Assembly: GCA_019358985.1 (NCBI GenBank)
Contig: JAHHIJ010000028.1
Coordinates: 28,177 to 92,176 of the forward strand
From: Tolypothrix brevis GSE-NOS-MK-07-07A
GTDB lineage: Bacteria > Cyanobacteriota > Cyanobacteriia > Cyanobacteriales > Nostocaceae
Length of the DNA: 64,000 nt
Reading direction: 5' to 3'
Both the position numbers and the translations under genes were made by a program. Below, piece by piece: positions 37,367 to 45,819 of this stretch; the first letter of the stretch is position 1; every line of letters begins with the position of its first letter. A model generated the notes under the pieces. It saw nothing but the letters and a program-made list of their open reading frames with translations. It had not been told where the DNA came from and searched no databases.

Positions 37367-39040
37367 ATGCGACAAAACCACTACGCTGTCAAGCAAATTG
37401 ATCGTTCACCCCAAAGTCTGACTGGGAGCAGAATCAAGTTAGTTCCGATGAAAATCACCTTATCGGGGTTTTCTTACACAGTATTGACGATATTTTGCTT
37501 ATTGGGGCTGACTGGCGCATCAAGTCCTGGGAGCAAAACAAAAGATGTAGAATTAAGAATTGGGATTGTGCAGCGATTTGGAGATAAACCGACACAGCAG
37601 CTGCAACTAGAGCCGACAAAAGGCGATCGCTTAAAACTGAAATTTACGACAAACAAAACAGAGCAAACCCTAGTTACCGCAAATCCGGTAAAACTGGAAA
37701 CAGTTATGCAAGCTTTACCTCAACCAATAGTTGAGGAGAAAGTAGTTTTAGGCACTTTCCGTACCTTTGAAACTGCGGAAGACAACGCCCAAGGCTGGCG
37801 GAAAAAGGGAATACAAGTAGAAATAGCCCAGCCAGAACGCTGGGAAGTTTGGGCGAAACGTGATGTATACAAAACTCCGTTATTGCGGCGCTTGTTATTG
37901 CAAAGTGTGCAAAAAAATACAAAGGCAACTACAGTATACATCGACACCCAAATTCTCAAACAAGTGCCGCGAGTGAGTTGGGTAGTAAATGGCAAGCGCT
38001 ATAGCCCAAATAATTTAGAAATTAGCACCGATAAAAACTTGATTCGGGTGAGTGAAGGTAAAAAACCAGAAAATGCTCGTCTTTATCCAGGTCGGTTGGA
38101 GTTACAATCAAATGCCTATGGTACTTACACTTTAGTCAACGAAGTGCCTTTAGAAGCGTATTTGCGCGGCGTTGTGCCTTATGAAATCGGCAATTCAGCC
38201 CCTGTAGCCTCTCTAGAAGCCCAAGCGATTTTGGCGCGGACTTACGTTTTGCGGAATGTACGGAGATTTGAAGTAGATAATTATCAATTATGTGCGGACA
38301 CTCACTGCCAAGTTTATTATGGGCTGAATGACGTTTCTCCTGCCACAGATAAAGCGATCGCCACCACAAGGGGGATGGTACTAACTTATAAAAATGAGCT
38401 AGTGGATGCATTATATTCTTCCACCACAGGCGGTGTGACAGCTTCCTTTAGCGATGTTTGGAATGGCGACGATCGCCCATATTTACGACCGGTGCTGGAT
38501 GCAGCGGTTAATTTTTGGAGCTTATCGGATGAGAGTTTAGCTTCCGAAGAGAACTTTCAGCGGTTTATCAGTCGCAAAGAAGGATTTAACGAAAGCGATT
38601 TCGACCTGTTTCGCTGGCGGAAAGAAAGTAAACTTGAAGACATTACCAAAGGCTTGCAGAAATTTCTGACAGTGAAAAAGAGTCCCTTTGCCAAGTTTAA
38701 AACCGTTAAAGAGATGACGGTAGTAGAGCGCAGTCAAAGCGGACGCATACTCAAACTAAATGTCAAAACTGATATTGGCACTTTTAGTTTACATAAAGAT
38801 GAAGTTCGCAGCGCCTTTGCCGCACCCAGAAGTACACTTTTTTATCTGCAAGCCTTGAATAAAGGCGAACCTGGTCTGTGGGGGTATGCTTTTATTGGGG
38901 GTGGTTTAGGACATGGAGTTGGTTTGAGTCAAACTGGCGCCCAAACTTTAGCTAAACTGGGTTGGGCAAGTGCCAAAATCCTCCAATTCTACTATCCCGA
39001 CACTCAAATTCAAATTTTGAGCAGCAACATTAAGCCTTAG
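37367..39040 (+). CDS. SpoIID/LytB-domain exported protein
   Basis: The protein is probably translated from ATG 37448 (MKITLSGFSYTVLTIFCLL), which begins a good signal peptide; the 27 upstream codons from 37367 look less likely. A region resembling SPOR-like/amidase-enhancer modules precedes the SpoIID domain (about 260-530 of the longer form), with LRGVVPYEIGNSAP, LEAQAILARTYVL, YSSTTGGVTASFSDVWNG and GGLGHGVGLSQTGAQ. SpoIID enzymes are lytic transglycosylases acting on denuded peptidoglycan; the catalytic Glu is the E in PYEIG. Cell-wall remodelling role inferred. Confidence 0.88.
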   Translation: MRQNHYAVKQIDRSPQSLTGSRIKLVPMKITLSGFSYTVLTIFCLLGLTGASSPGSKTKDVELRIGIVQRFGDKPTQQLQLEPTKGDRLKLKFTTNKTEQTLVTANPVKLETVMQALPQPIVEEKVVLGTFRTFETAEDNAQGWRKKGIQVEIAQPERWEVWAKRDVYKTPLLRRLLLQSVQKNTKATTVYIDTQILKQVPRVSWVVNGKRYSPNNLEISTDKNLIRVSEGKKPENARLYPGRLELQSNAYGTYTLVNEVPLEAYLRGVVPYEIGNSAPVASLEAQAILARTYVLRNVRRFEVDNYQLCADTHCQVYYGLNDVSPATDKAIATTRGMVLTYKNELVDALYSSTTGGVTASFSDVWNGDDRPYLRPVLDAAVNFWSLSDESLASEENFQRFISRKEGFNESDFDLFRWRKESKLEDITKGLQKFLTVKKSPFAKFKTVKEMTVVERSQSGRILKLNVKTDIGTFSLHKDEVRSAFAAPRSTLFYLQALNKGEPGLWGYAFIGGGLGHGVGLSQTGAQTLAKLGWASAKILQFYYPDTQIQILSSNIKP

Positions 39041-39053
39041 TACGAATTCCCGC

Positions 39054-39083
39054 GTCAACGGGAAGAGCGCTCTTCCCGTTGAC
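39054..39083. terminator. Perfect 30-bp palindrome after the SpoIID gene
   Basis: GTCAACGGGAAGAGC is followed directly by its reverse complement GCTCTTCCCGTTGAC, starting 14 bp after the stop codon. It may terminate transcription of the SpoIID gene, though only A-rich sequence follows on the + strand. The absence of a spacer makes it a cruciform candidate. Confidence 0.6.
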
Positions 39084-39282
39084 AAAATACAAATGTGTAC
39101 CTTTTGTCAGTTGGTTCGCTAATTTAATTATCATTATTAATAAATATTGAAAAACTACAATAAAGTACTGCCATACACTCATGTTAGCATACTTGAATAA
39201 AAGTCAATAAACGTTAGCAAAGAGTTAACTAGTTAACGTCCTCTGTTAACTCTTCGAGATATTTTTTTCCGAGTTTCCTGGT

Positions 39283-39480
39283 TCAAGAGGTTGCTTGAGC
39301 GATCGCCGCCTTCGGGTCATTGGACTTCTCGTAATAGGGATACAAAAATGTAGCGTAAGCCACATCGTGAAAAAACAGCTTGAAAGATAGTTCCAAGTCT
39401 TGGGTATTGTAATTAATCGGCGAACCCACGATAACTTCGATTTTAACTGCAACAGCAGAAGTCCCACATCTGTACTGTAC
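39283..39480 (-). pseudogene. Open-frame fragment of unknown origin
   Basis: A 65-codon frame without a good start reads as plausible protein (RCGTSAVAVKIEVIVGSP ... ELSFKLFFHDVAYATFLYPY) and ends at 39283. It is preceded by a stop in frame. It lies between the SpoIID gene and the first TnpB unit and might be the end of a gene destroyed by the insertion. No family recognised. Confidence 0.3.
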
Positions 39481-39544
39481 TCAGTCAGTGTGGGATGAAT
39501 GCGCGTGAGTAAGGAACTGACCAACAAGCGATATTGAATGCAGT

Positions 39545-39709
39545 TCAATTAGTATCGTTGGTCGGTGACGAACGAACCTTTTCTGAGTTAAGTGAATCTA
39601 TCCAGTCTTCTACTAGAGATGTAATAGTTTTGTCTTTCTTTGCAGCATAGGTTTGCAACACTAACAGTCTTCTTTCGCTAATTCTCAAGCTTAGTCTTTT
39701 ATTTTTCAT
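39545..39709 (-). CDS. Small ribbon-helix-helix-like protein divergent from tnpB (unit 1)
   Basis: This 54-residue frame starts at ATG 39709: MKNKRLSLRISERRLLVLQT followed by AAKKDKTITSLVEDWIDSL. The layout (short basic beta strand with alternating residues, then two helices, the second preceded by K-D-K-T-I-T) is that of MetJ/Arc/CopG DNA-binding proteins. A homologue at 58520-58687 (same MKNK, RISERRL, K-T-x-T, DSL positions) also diverges from a tnpB with exactly the same 63-bp intergenic gap. It is likely to regulate the shared promoter region. Role in the element inferred. Confidence 0.75.
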   Translation of the reverse strand: MKNKRLSLRISERRLLVLQTYAAKKDKTITSLVEDWIDSLNSEKVRSSPTNDTN

Positions 39710-39734
39710 GGCGGGTGTTCATTGGCTATCCTTT

Positions 39735-39745
39735 ATGTTATCATA
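39735..39745. promoter_or_regulatory. Shared 11-bp element in the RHH-tnpB intergenic region (unit 1)
   Basis: ATGTTATCATA lies 27 bp before the tnpB ATG. The identical 11-mer (reading with tnpB) occurs at 58482-58492, 25 bp before the second tnpB. The rest of the two 63-bp spacers differs considerably. It could be an operator for the RHH protein or a -10 region. Confidence 0.5.
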
Positions 39746-39772
39746 CCGATAGGTCGAAACAAAGGGAACAAA

Positions 39773-40948
39773 ATGAGAACATCTTATCAATACCGACTAA
39801 AGCCAACTAAAAAGCAAGCTGAAATTATCGACAACACATTAGATATGCTGCGTTGCCAGTACAATTATCAGCTTGTTCAAAGGTTCGATTGGTACGAGCA
39901 AAACCGTTGCTCTATAGATAGATGTTCTCTTGTTGTTTGCCATATTCCAGAGTTAAAAGACAAACCTAATAGGTTTAGTCAGCAAGCGACGTTAACCCAG
40001 CTAAAGAAAGACCGTCCTTGGTACAAAAATACCCACTCTCAAGTTCTACAGGAAGTCCCAAAAAAAGTTGAGATAGCTTTTGACCGTTGGCTAAAAGGTG
40101 ATGCCAATGGCAAGCGTAGTGGCAAACCGAGATTCAAGGGTAAAGGGCAATACAAGACTTTCACTTATCCACAATTCAAAAGGGAACATCTTAATAACGA
40201 AAAAATAACATTATCTAAAATAGGCACAGTCAAAGTAATTATTCATCGCCAAGTGCCGGATGGTTTTGACATCAAGACAGTTGCTATAACAAAAAAAGCG
40301 GATGGCTATTACGTAAGTCTGAGCGTAGAAGATAAAACTGTACCGACAATTAAGCCTGATTTTGATGTCAATAATATTGTTGGCATCGATGTAGGATTGA
40401 TTGATTTTATTGTTACTTCTGACGATGAAAGAATTGCTGCACCAAAGTTTTTTCGTAAAGCTGAACGTAAATTAAAGTCGGCACAGCGCAGAGTATCAAG
40501 ACGTAAAAAGGGTTCTAATCGTCGTAAAAAAGCTATTCAGAAGTTGGGTAAACAGCACAAAAAAGTAGCTGATACTCGTAAAGATTTTCATTTCAAGACG
40601 GCTAACAACTTACTCAAAAAGTATGATGTTATAGCTGTAGAAAAACTGAATATTAAAGGACTTGCTAGAACGAGACTGGCTAAAAGTATTAATGATGCTG
40701 GATGGGGACAATTCTTGTCAATATTAAAAGTCAAAGCCGAAAATGCTGGACTTTTGGTAGTAGAAATAAACCCAAATGGTACAAGTCAAGAATGCTCTAG
40801 TTGTGGTCATATAGTCAAAAAGGCACTGTCAGAAAGAACGCACAATTGTCCTAATTGTAAGGTTAGCTTGTGCAGGGATCTGAATGCCTCTATAAACATA
40901 AAGGCGCGTGGGACACACGCCCTCAAAGCTCAATCAATGTCTTCATAG
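39773..40948 (+). mobile_element. tnpB: TnpB RNA-guided nuclease (IS200/IS605-type OrfB), unit 1
   Basis: From ATG 39773 (MRTSYQYRLKPTKKQAE) the protein has 391 residues. The RuvC triad is complete: D206 (GIDVG), E290 (VEKLN) and D369 (CRDLNAS), with a four-Cys zinc finger (C341, C344, C359, C362) in between. The basic [12 protein letters not shown] helix is present. There is no Y1 transposase gene beside it, so it is a tnpB-only (IS1341-like) unit. The expected omega RNA would cover the 3' end and the hairpin at 40959-41003. The protein is probably an active guide-RNA nuclease. Confidence 0.92.
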
Positions 40949-40958
40949 AAGAGTCATT

Positions 40959-41003
40959 GAGAAGCCCACACTCACCCGGAGGGGAGTGTGTGGAGCATGT
41001 CAC
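40959..41003 (+). ncRNA. Right-end hairpin / likely 3' part of the TnpB omega RNA, unit 1
   Basis: GAGAAGCCCACACTC folds back on GAGTGTGTGG across an ACCCGGAGGG loop, and the conserved end GGAGCATGTCAC follows. The second unit has GAGAAGCCTACACTG ... CAGTGTAGGAGTATGTCAC at its end, so GAGAAGCC.ACACT and GGAG.ATGTCAC define the element's right end. Guide sequence would begin directly after it at about 41004. Confidence 0.65.
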
Positions 41004-41161
41004 TATCCCAGTATTTTTAGAAAAATGCAAGGACAGTTGCAAAAAAAGCAGACACAGTAGAGAAATTATTTTTCCCCATTTGTGCTGCTTCTTTTATTTA
41101 CCTGTCTCTACGTGCGCGATCGCTTTTGTTTTTATCGTAGACTTACTGAAACGCCAAACTC

Positions 41162-41464
41162 TTAGTAAAGTTCTTCTTCTTTGTGGGTTTCGATTGTGCA
41201 GTCTCCGGTTGGGTAAGCCACACAAGTCAGAATATATCCACCTTCCATTTGGTCGTCATCTAAGAAAGACTGGTCAGACTGGTCTGGAGCAGCACCGGAT
41301 ACTAGCTTACCAGCACAGGTTGAACAAGCACCAGCGCGACAAGAATAAGGTAGGTCAAGACCCGCTTCTTCAGCAGCGTCTAGAATATAGGTATCATCAG
41401 CAACGTCGATGGTTTGGTTAAGACCTTCAGCTGCGTTGACTAGTGTCACTTTAAAAGTTGGCAT
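41162..41464 (-). CDS. petF: Plant-type [2Fe-2S] ferredoxin
   Basis: This 100-residue soluble electron carrier receives electrons from photosystem I. The cluster ligands follow the pattern C-x4-C-x2-C ([10 protein letters not shown]) with a distant Cys in ILTCVAYP. The acidic surface and the C-terminal EEELY are typical of the main photosynthetic ferredoxin. It is monocistronic, with a 200-bp AT-rich upstream region. Other petF paralogues are likely elsewhere. Confidence 0.94.
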   Translation of the reverse strand: MPTFKVTLVNAAEGLNQTIDVADDTYILDAAEEAGLDLPYSCRAGACSTCAGKLVSGAAPDQSDQSFLDDDQMEGGYILTCVAYPTGDCTIETHKEEELY

Positions 41465-41668
41465 TTTTTAATCCTCTCTTTTGCAGACCGTATAAGTTAT
41501 CCTAAAGCAAACTGTCGGCTGAACTGACTACTTCAGCCGTTTATTCAAATTTGCTTCAATTCTGATACTACGAGAAAAACTAAACGATGTAACTGGAATT
41601 TGAACGCGATTAGTAATGAAATTTAGTTAGTTAATCCTGATGAGTTTTACTTATATATTTTTCCTGAG

Positions 41669-41842
41669 ATGGATGCTACCAGAAAGGACTATAATCTAGA
41701 AAAATCAGGAATTTATGGACAAATCACTCTCGTTTACGGAAATTGCCATTGGCGGATCAGCTCTGCTGAAAGGTTTAGAAGTTTACTAAAGCGTTATAAA
41801 CGGCTGAAGCAATTAACTCAGTCCTATACAGAAAATCGATAA
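41669..41842 (+). CDS. Small ORF upstream of bvdR
   Basis: A 57-residue frame (MDATRKDYNLEKSGIYGQIT, then LVYGNCHWRISSAERF and a basic helix RSLLKRYKRLKQL) ends 17 bp before the bvdR start. Composition looks protein-like, with a basic C-terminal helix. No family recognised; it could be translated with bvdR or be chance. A GGAT-type start context is present but no strong ribosome site. Confidence 0.4.
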   Translation: MDATRKDYNLEKSGIYGQITLVYGNCHWRISSAERFRSLLKRYKRLKQLTQSYTENR

Positions 41843-41859
41843 ACTGAATTGGGAAGTAT

Positions 41860-42873
41860 ATGTACGATTCATCGGCTTTTGTGGAAAAAGCAAGTTTGGG
41901 CGTGGGTTTGATTGGTACAGGGTATGTGGCAAAATTAAGATCTGAAGCATTTGTTCATGATGAGCGATCGCATCTACTTGCCTTTGTTGGTAACACAAAA
42001 GAAAAAACAGCATCTCTAGCTTCACACTACCAAGCAGAAGCCATGAGTTCTTGCCAACAGCTACTAGAACGCGAAGATATAGATTTGGTGGTAATTTGTA
42101 ATGTAAATCGAGATCATGGAGCGATCGCTAAAAAAGCACTCCAAGCTGGCAAACATGTAATTGTCGAATATCCCCTGTCTTTAGATGTGGTAGAAGCAGA
42201 AGAACTCGTTGCCTTAGCCAAAGCTCAAAATAAACTTCTCCATGTCGAACATATTGAACTTTTAGGCGGTTTGCATTTAGCTTTAAAGCAATATCTACCA
42301 CAACTTGGGGAATTGTTTTATGTGCGCTACAGCACTATCAAGCCGGAACACCCCGCACCGCGTAAATGGACTTTTAGCCACGATTTATTCGGTTTTCCCT
42401 TAATGGGTGCGTTGTCTAGATTACATCGATTCACCGATTTGTTTGGTGAAGTGACCACCGTAAACTGCCATCAACGATTTTGGCAAACAGAAACAGAATA
42501 TTACCAAAGCTGTTTTTCCATTACTCAACTCTGCTTCAACAGCGGACTTTTAGCCCAAGTAGTTTACGGTAAAGGTGAAACTCTATGGCAAGCAGAACGC
42601 AAGTTTGAAGTTCATGGTGAAAATGGTGGGTTAATTTTTGATGGCGATAAAGGAGTTTTAATAGAAAATGGGAAAACAACGCCGATAGAGATTGGTGCAA
42701 AACGGGGTTTATTAGCCAAAGACACAAACATGGTGTTAAATCGTCTTTTTAATGGCACTCCTTTGTACGTTACTCCAGAGGCAAGCTTATACACCTTAAA
42801 GGTTGCGGATGCCGCAAGGCAAGCAGCCGAGACTGGTTTAACTATGTATATGAATCGTGTCGATGATGCCTAA
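41860..42873 (+). CDS. bvdR: Biliverdin reductase (Gfo/Idh/MocA family)
   Basis: The 337-residue enzyme has an N-terminal Rossmann fold (VGLIGTGYVAKLR) and matches cyanobacterial BvdR in the distinctive block LLHVEHIELLGG, FYVRYSTIKPEHPAPRKWTF and FGFPLMGALSRLHRFTDLFG. BvdR reduces biliverdin IX-alpha to bilirubin with NAD(P)H and is needed for normal phycobiliprotein levels in Synechocystis. It is set beside petF (divergent) and an upstream small ORF. The assignment is from recalled sequence similarity; a general oxidoreductase is the alternative. Confidence 0.85.
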   Translation: MYDSSAFVEKASLGVGLIGTGYVAKLRSEAFVHDERSHLLAFVGNTKEKTASLASHYQAEAMSSCQQLLEREDIDLVVICNVNRDHGAIAKKALQAGKHVIVEYPLSLDVVEAEELVALAKAQNKLLHVEHIELLGGLHLALKQYLPQLGELFYVRYSTIKPEHPAPRKWTFSHDLFGFPLMGALSRLHRFTDLFGEVTTVNCHQRFWQTETEYYQSCFSITQLCFNSGLLAQVVYGKGETLWQAERKFEVHGENGGLIFDGDKGVLIENGKTTPIEIGAKRGLLAKDTNMVLNRLFNGTPLYVTPEASLYTLKVADAARQAAETGLTMYMNRVDDA

Positions 42874-42922
42874 AAATCTCTCTAATAAGAGTCTGCTGTG
42901 TTGATAGTTCCTAATTCAATAG

Positions 42923-43183
42923 TCAAATATAAGCAGACCCGCTCATATCTTTCAAATCAGGCGCTTTAAACGGCAATACCTTACTTACCTCACGGACGCG
43001 AGTGATATTCAAGTTGATCCGTCTGGGATGTGCTACCACACAACCACTATTCCGCCCTACAATCGTCTTGAGTTGCCCGAAAGAGTTAGGAAGTACTTTT
43101 CTGCCGATGTTGAAGCCGCCATTAACATCTGCATGAATCACCGTCCCATTACCAGAACGGTATTTTTTCGTTTGATAGCGAAC
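42923..43183 (-). pseudogene. C-terminal remnant of a different TnpB
   Basis: Within an open frame of 138 codons only the last about 87 residues look like TnpB: YRSGNGTVIHADVNGGFNIG, with the third RuvC Asp in HADVNG, and then SGCVVAHPRRINL. The zinc finger and the first two catalytic residues are gone. The motif HADVNG belongs to another TnpB subgroup than units 1 and 2. The first 50 codons of the frame are unrelated DNA. Confidence 0.7.
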
Positions 43184-43209
43184 ACCTGACGGTAGAGGTA
43201 ATAGCAAAA

Positions 43210-43320
43210 ATGCTTCATTGCCATAAAGACACCGTTTGTGAAGCCCGGAAACGCCTTGTAACTCGAGGGTTTGCGGCGGCCCTGGAGCGCAAGAGGCAAG
43301 ACCGTTTAAATAAAAAAATA
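43210..43320 (+). pseudogene. IS630-type transposase N-terminal fragment
   Basis: The + strand reads HKDTVCEARKRLVTRGFAAA followed by LERKRQDRL, resembling the end of the helix-turn-helix region of IS630/Tc1-type transposases (pattern ..TV...RKRFV.EG..AAL.RK.Q.R). No catalytic domain follows. The fragment abuts the TnpB remnant on the other strand, so this is a graveyard of nested elements. Confidence 0.5.
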
Positions 43321-43397
43321 CCGCAAATACACGCATCAAAACGCCAACCTATCAGCGTTCATCTGCGTGCATCTGCGGTTAAAAACTCCGACCTTAA

Positions 43398-45623
43398 TTA
43401 ATGCACTAACTCAATCCCGCGCTTCGCTAAAGCTTGCGCTGTCAAACCATTAAACGCCATCAACTCACCAGCACTCGCAGTAGTTTCCCCACGCTTCCAT
43501 GCGAAAGTATCGCGCTTACAAGTACTTCTTAACATAATTGGTTCCAGCATCGCAGAAGCACCACCAGTAACACCAATCAACGCATCACCACCAAATAACT
43601 CAGCAAATTCTTCATCATCCAAAAAGCCACCATCGGCTTCAGAACAAGTATCCCAAGCAGTATCATCAGGACGATACAAACGACGGGGATTAATAACAGA
43701 AATTATCTTCACACCAATACCTTCAGTTTCTAAGAAAGCTGCCGCTTCAAATACTGGCATTAAAGTCATATCACCAATAACAGCAAAGACAACTTTCTTA
43801 CTTCCACCTTGATTAGATTCGACTTCATGCAACAACACCGCACCATCGCGTAACCCTTTTTGAGTTTGTTCAAAGGTGGTTCTAATTGGCAAAGGTGACT
43901 TACTCGCAGTAATCACAATTCCCTTATTTTTGGTTTTCAATGCCCAGTCATAACAAACTTGGATACTGTTAGCATCAGGTGGAAAAACTGGGAATACATT
44001 ACCATTTCGCATCATCGAAGCGAAGTAAGCTTCAATTTCTGGACGTTGGTGAGTCCATCCGTTGCGTCCTTGCTCTAAAGCACCTGCTGTAAATAAAGTA
44101 ATTGTTGAGGGAGTAGGACGCCGCAATTCTGCCATTGCTTGAGTTACCGTTTGGAAAATTGGTAATCCGTTGATGGCAAAAGATTCATAAGAACACCATA
44201 AAGTTCTCGCACCCATCAAACATAAACCAACTGCTAAACCTGCACAAGCATCTTCACTTAAAGGTTCATAAACTTGTCCATTTGGTGCTTGGTTGTATAA
44301 GTCATCTTTTGTCGGATGGATAATCTTTAATGCTTGATTTATGTTGGCAATTCCTGATGCTTCATTTCCATCAGCGTTGGTGACGAGGAAATTTTGATCT
44401 TTCTGTCCAACTATTCCTACTAATCTTCCCATTGATGTTGTAGAAACTTTCGGATCACCACCAACAGCATATTCTTCTAAAGGCAATTCGCCTAATTCTG
44501 GTAATTGTAATTCAAATTCTGTGACAACTGTTTTCGCAGCAGGTCCACCACCAGCGCGTTCCGCATTTGTTCGCACTAATTGCCAAGCTTCTGCTGACAA
44601 TGCACGCCGTTGTAATGCACTTACAATATGAGGAGCATCAAGGGTATCTTTAGGATATAAATTGTGTGATTTTGCACCTAATGCGTGAACTCCTGCACCT
44701 TTCAATTGTTTAATGATAAACACAGTAAGTTTACCGCCAAGTGCAGATTTAGCAGCTTTATCTATACCCGTTAATACAGATGAAGTAAAAGCTAATCTTT
44801 GTTCAAAGGAAAAGGCAGTACTATCAACATAATCGCCTGTTTGATTTTGGTCGTCAAAGTCTTTGGCATCGACTAATATAACTTCGGCAAAACCGTTACC
44901 TTGCCAGTATGCGATCATTTGTTCGTTGGTTTTGAGGGAAACCATGCTATGATGTTCCTGACTGTAACCGTTCCATACCAACACTGGCAAGAAGTTGGTG
45001 ACAGTTGGAAAAGCAGTATTGAAGTGTGCGATCGCACTGATGATGTACGGTTCACCCAATCCACCATCCCCAACAGTGAAGGGAAACAGCTTATCTTGAT
45101 GTAGCTTTGCTGCTGACATGGCAAAGTGTTGCCCTTGTCCCAAAGGTCCTGCGGGTGCGAGAATACCGGGAATGTAGCCGGAAAGGTGTCCTAAAAGTCC
45201 GTGCTTTTCGCGGAAGCGATCGCGTAACTGTTGTACTGTATAAATGCCCATATCCTCCAACGACCGATCCAAGAACATCGCACTATAAAATCCAGGGGCG
45301 TGGTGTCCCACTTCCGTGATAATGTTCTTATGACCCAACATCACCAACGCTGCATAAGCTTCGGCTTGGGAAGCAAATCCACCTGGATGTCCAGAAGCTT
45401 TAGAAGCAGTAACTTGTAACGTTAAATAACGCAGGGCATCAGCTGTAAGCAAAGTCTGATATACTGCCGGTGGATCTTCAGGATTAGCGATCGCTACTTT
45501 ACCAGATTCTATAGCAGGTGTTCCCCCATAAGTTTCAAAACTGGGCAACGCTTCCCCAAAATATTGAATTCCCTCGCAAAAATCCGGAGACGCTGAAGTT
45601 GCTTTTGGTGTAATTGCAGTCAT
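43398..45623 (-). CDS. Thiamine-diphosphate-dependent transketolase/phosphoketolase-like enzyme
   Basis: The 741-residue protein has the ThDP-binding signature GDGGLGEP ... LVWNGY (about 190-219), an N-terminal ASGHPGGFASQAEAY segment that parallels the transketolase GHPG motif, and a pyrimidine domain with YEPLSEDACAGLAVGL containing the activating Glu, plus a C-terminal transketolase domain. The N-terminus differs from classical phosphoketolases (no YLYDNPLL or GHGGPG) and from ordinary transketolase. It is a distinct group present in filamentous cyanobacteria; the substrate is uncertain. It is transcribed alone. Confidence 0.7.
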   Translation of the reverse strand: MTAITPKATSASPDFCEGIQYFGEALPSFETYGGTPAIESGKVAIANPEDPPAVYQTLLTADALRYLTLQVTASKASGHPGGFASQAEAYAALVMLGHKNIITEVGHHAPGFYSAMFLDRSLEDMGIYTVQQLRDRFREKHGLLGHLSGYIPGILAPAGPLGQGQHFAMSAAKLHQDKLFPFTVGDGGLGEPYIISAIAHFNTAFPTVTNFLPVLVWNGYSQEHHSMVSLKTNEQMIAYWQGNGFAEVILVDAKDFDDQNQTGDYVDSTAFSFEQRLAFTSSVLTGIDKAAKSALGGKLTVFIIKQLKGAGVHALGAKSHNLYPKDTLDAPHIVSALQRRALSAEAWQLVRTNAERAGGGPAAKTVVTEFELQLPELGELPLEEYAVGGDPKVSTTSMGRLVGIVGQKDQNFLVTNADGNEASGIANINQALKIIHPTKDDLYNQAPNGQVYEPLSEDACAGLAVGLCLMGARTLWCSYESFAINGLPIFQTVTQAMAELRRPTPSTITLFTAGALEQGRNGWTHQRPEIEAYFASMMRNGNVFPVFPPDANSIQVCYDWALKTKNKGIVITASKSPLPIRTTFEQTQKGLRDGAVLLHEVESNQGGSKKVVFAVIGDMTLMPVFEAAAFLETEGIGVKIISVINPRRLYRPDDTAWDTCSEADGGFLDDEEFAELFGGDALIGVTGGASAMLEPIMLRSTCKRDTFAWKRGETTASAGELMAFNGLTAQALAKRGIELVH

Positions 45624-45819
45624 GGTCAGTACCTTGTAAATAAAAGGAGATGCTGTAAATGCTTATCCAAGTTAACAAGAATTTTACAACTTTCAGGTTG
45701 TAAAAATTTATTGCTATTACGCAACATAAAGATAATTAAATCCAATACAACTTAAATAAAATTAATTATTTTAAGTTTGTTAAAGTAGCAGAACAGGATA
45801 AAAACAGCTAATAAAATAA

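Noticed and set aside
37239..37421. Small + strand ORF between srx and the SpoIID gene
   Set aside because: Overlaps the divergent promoter region and the upstream leader of the SpoIID gene, and has no protein-like features.
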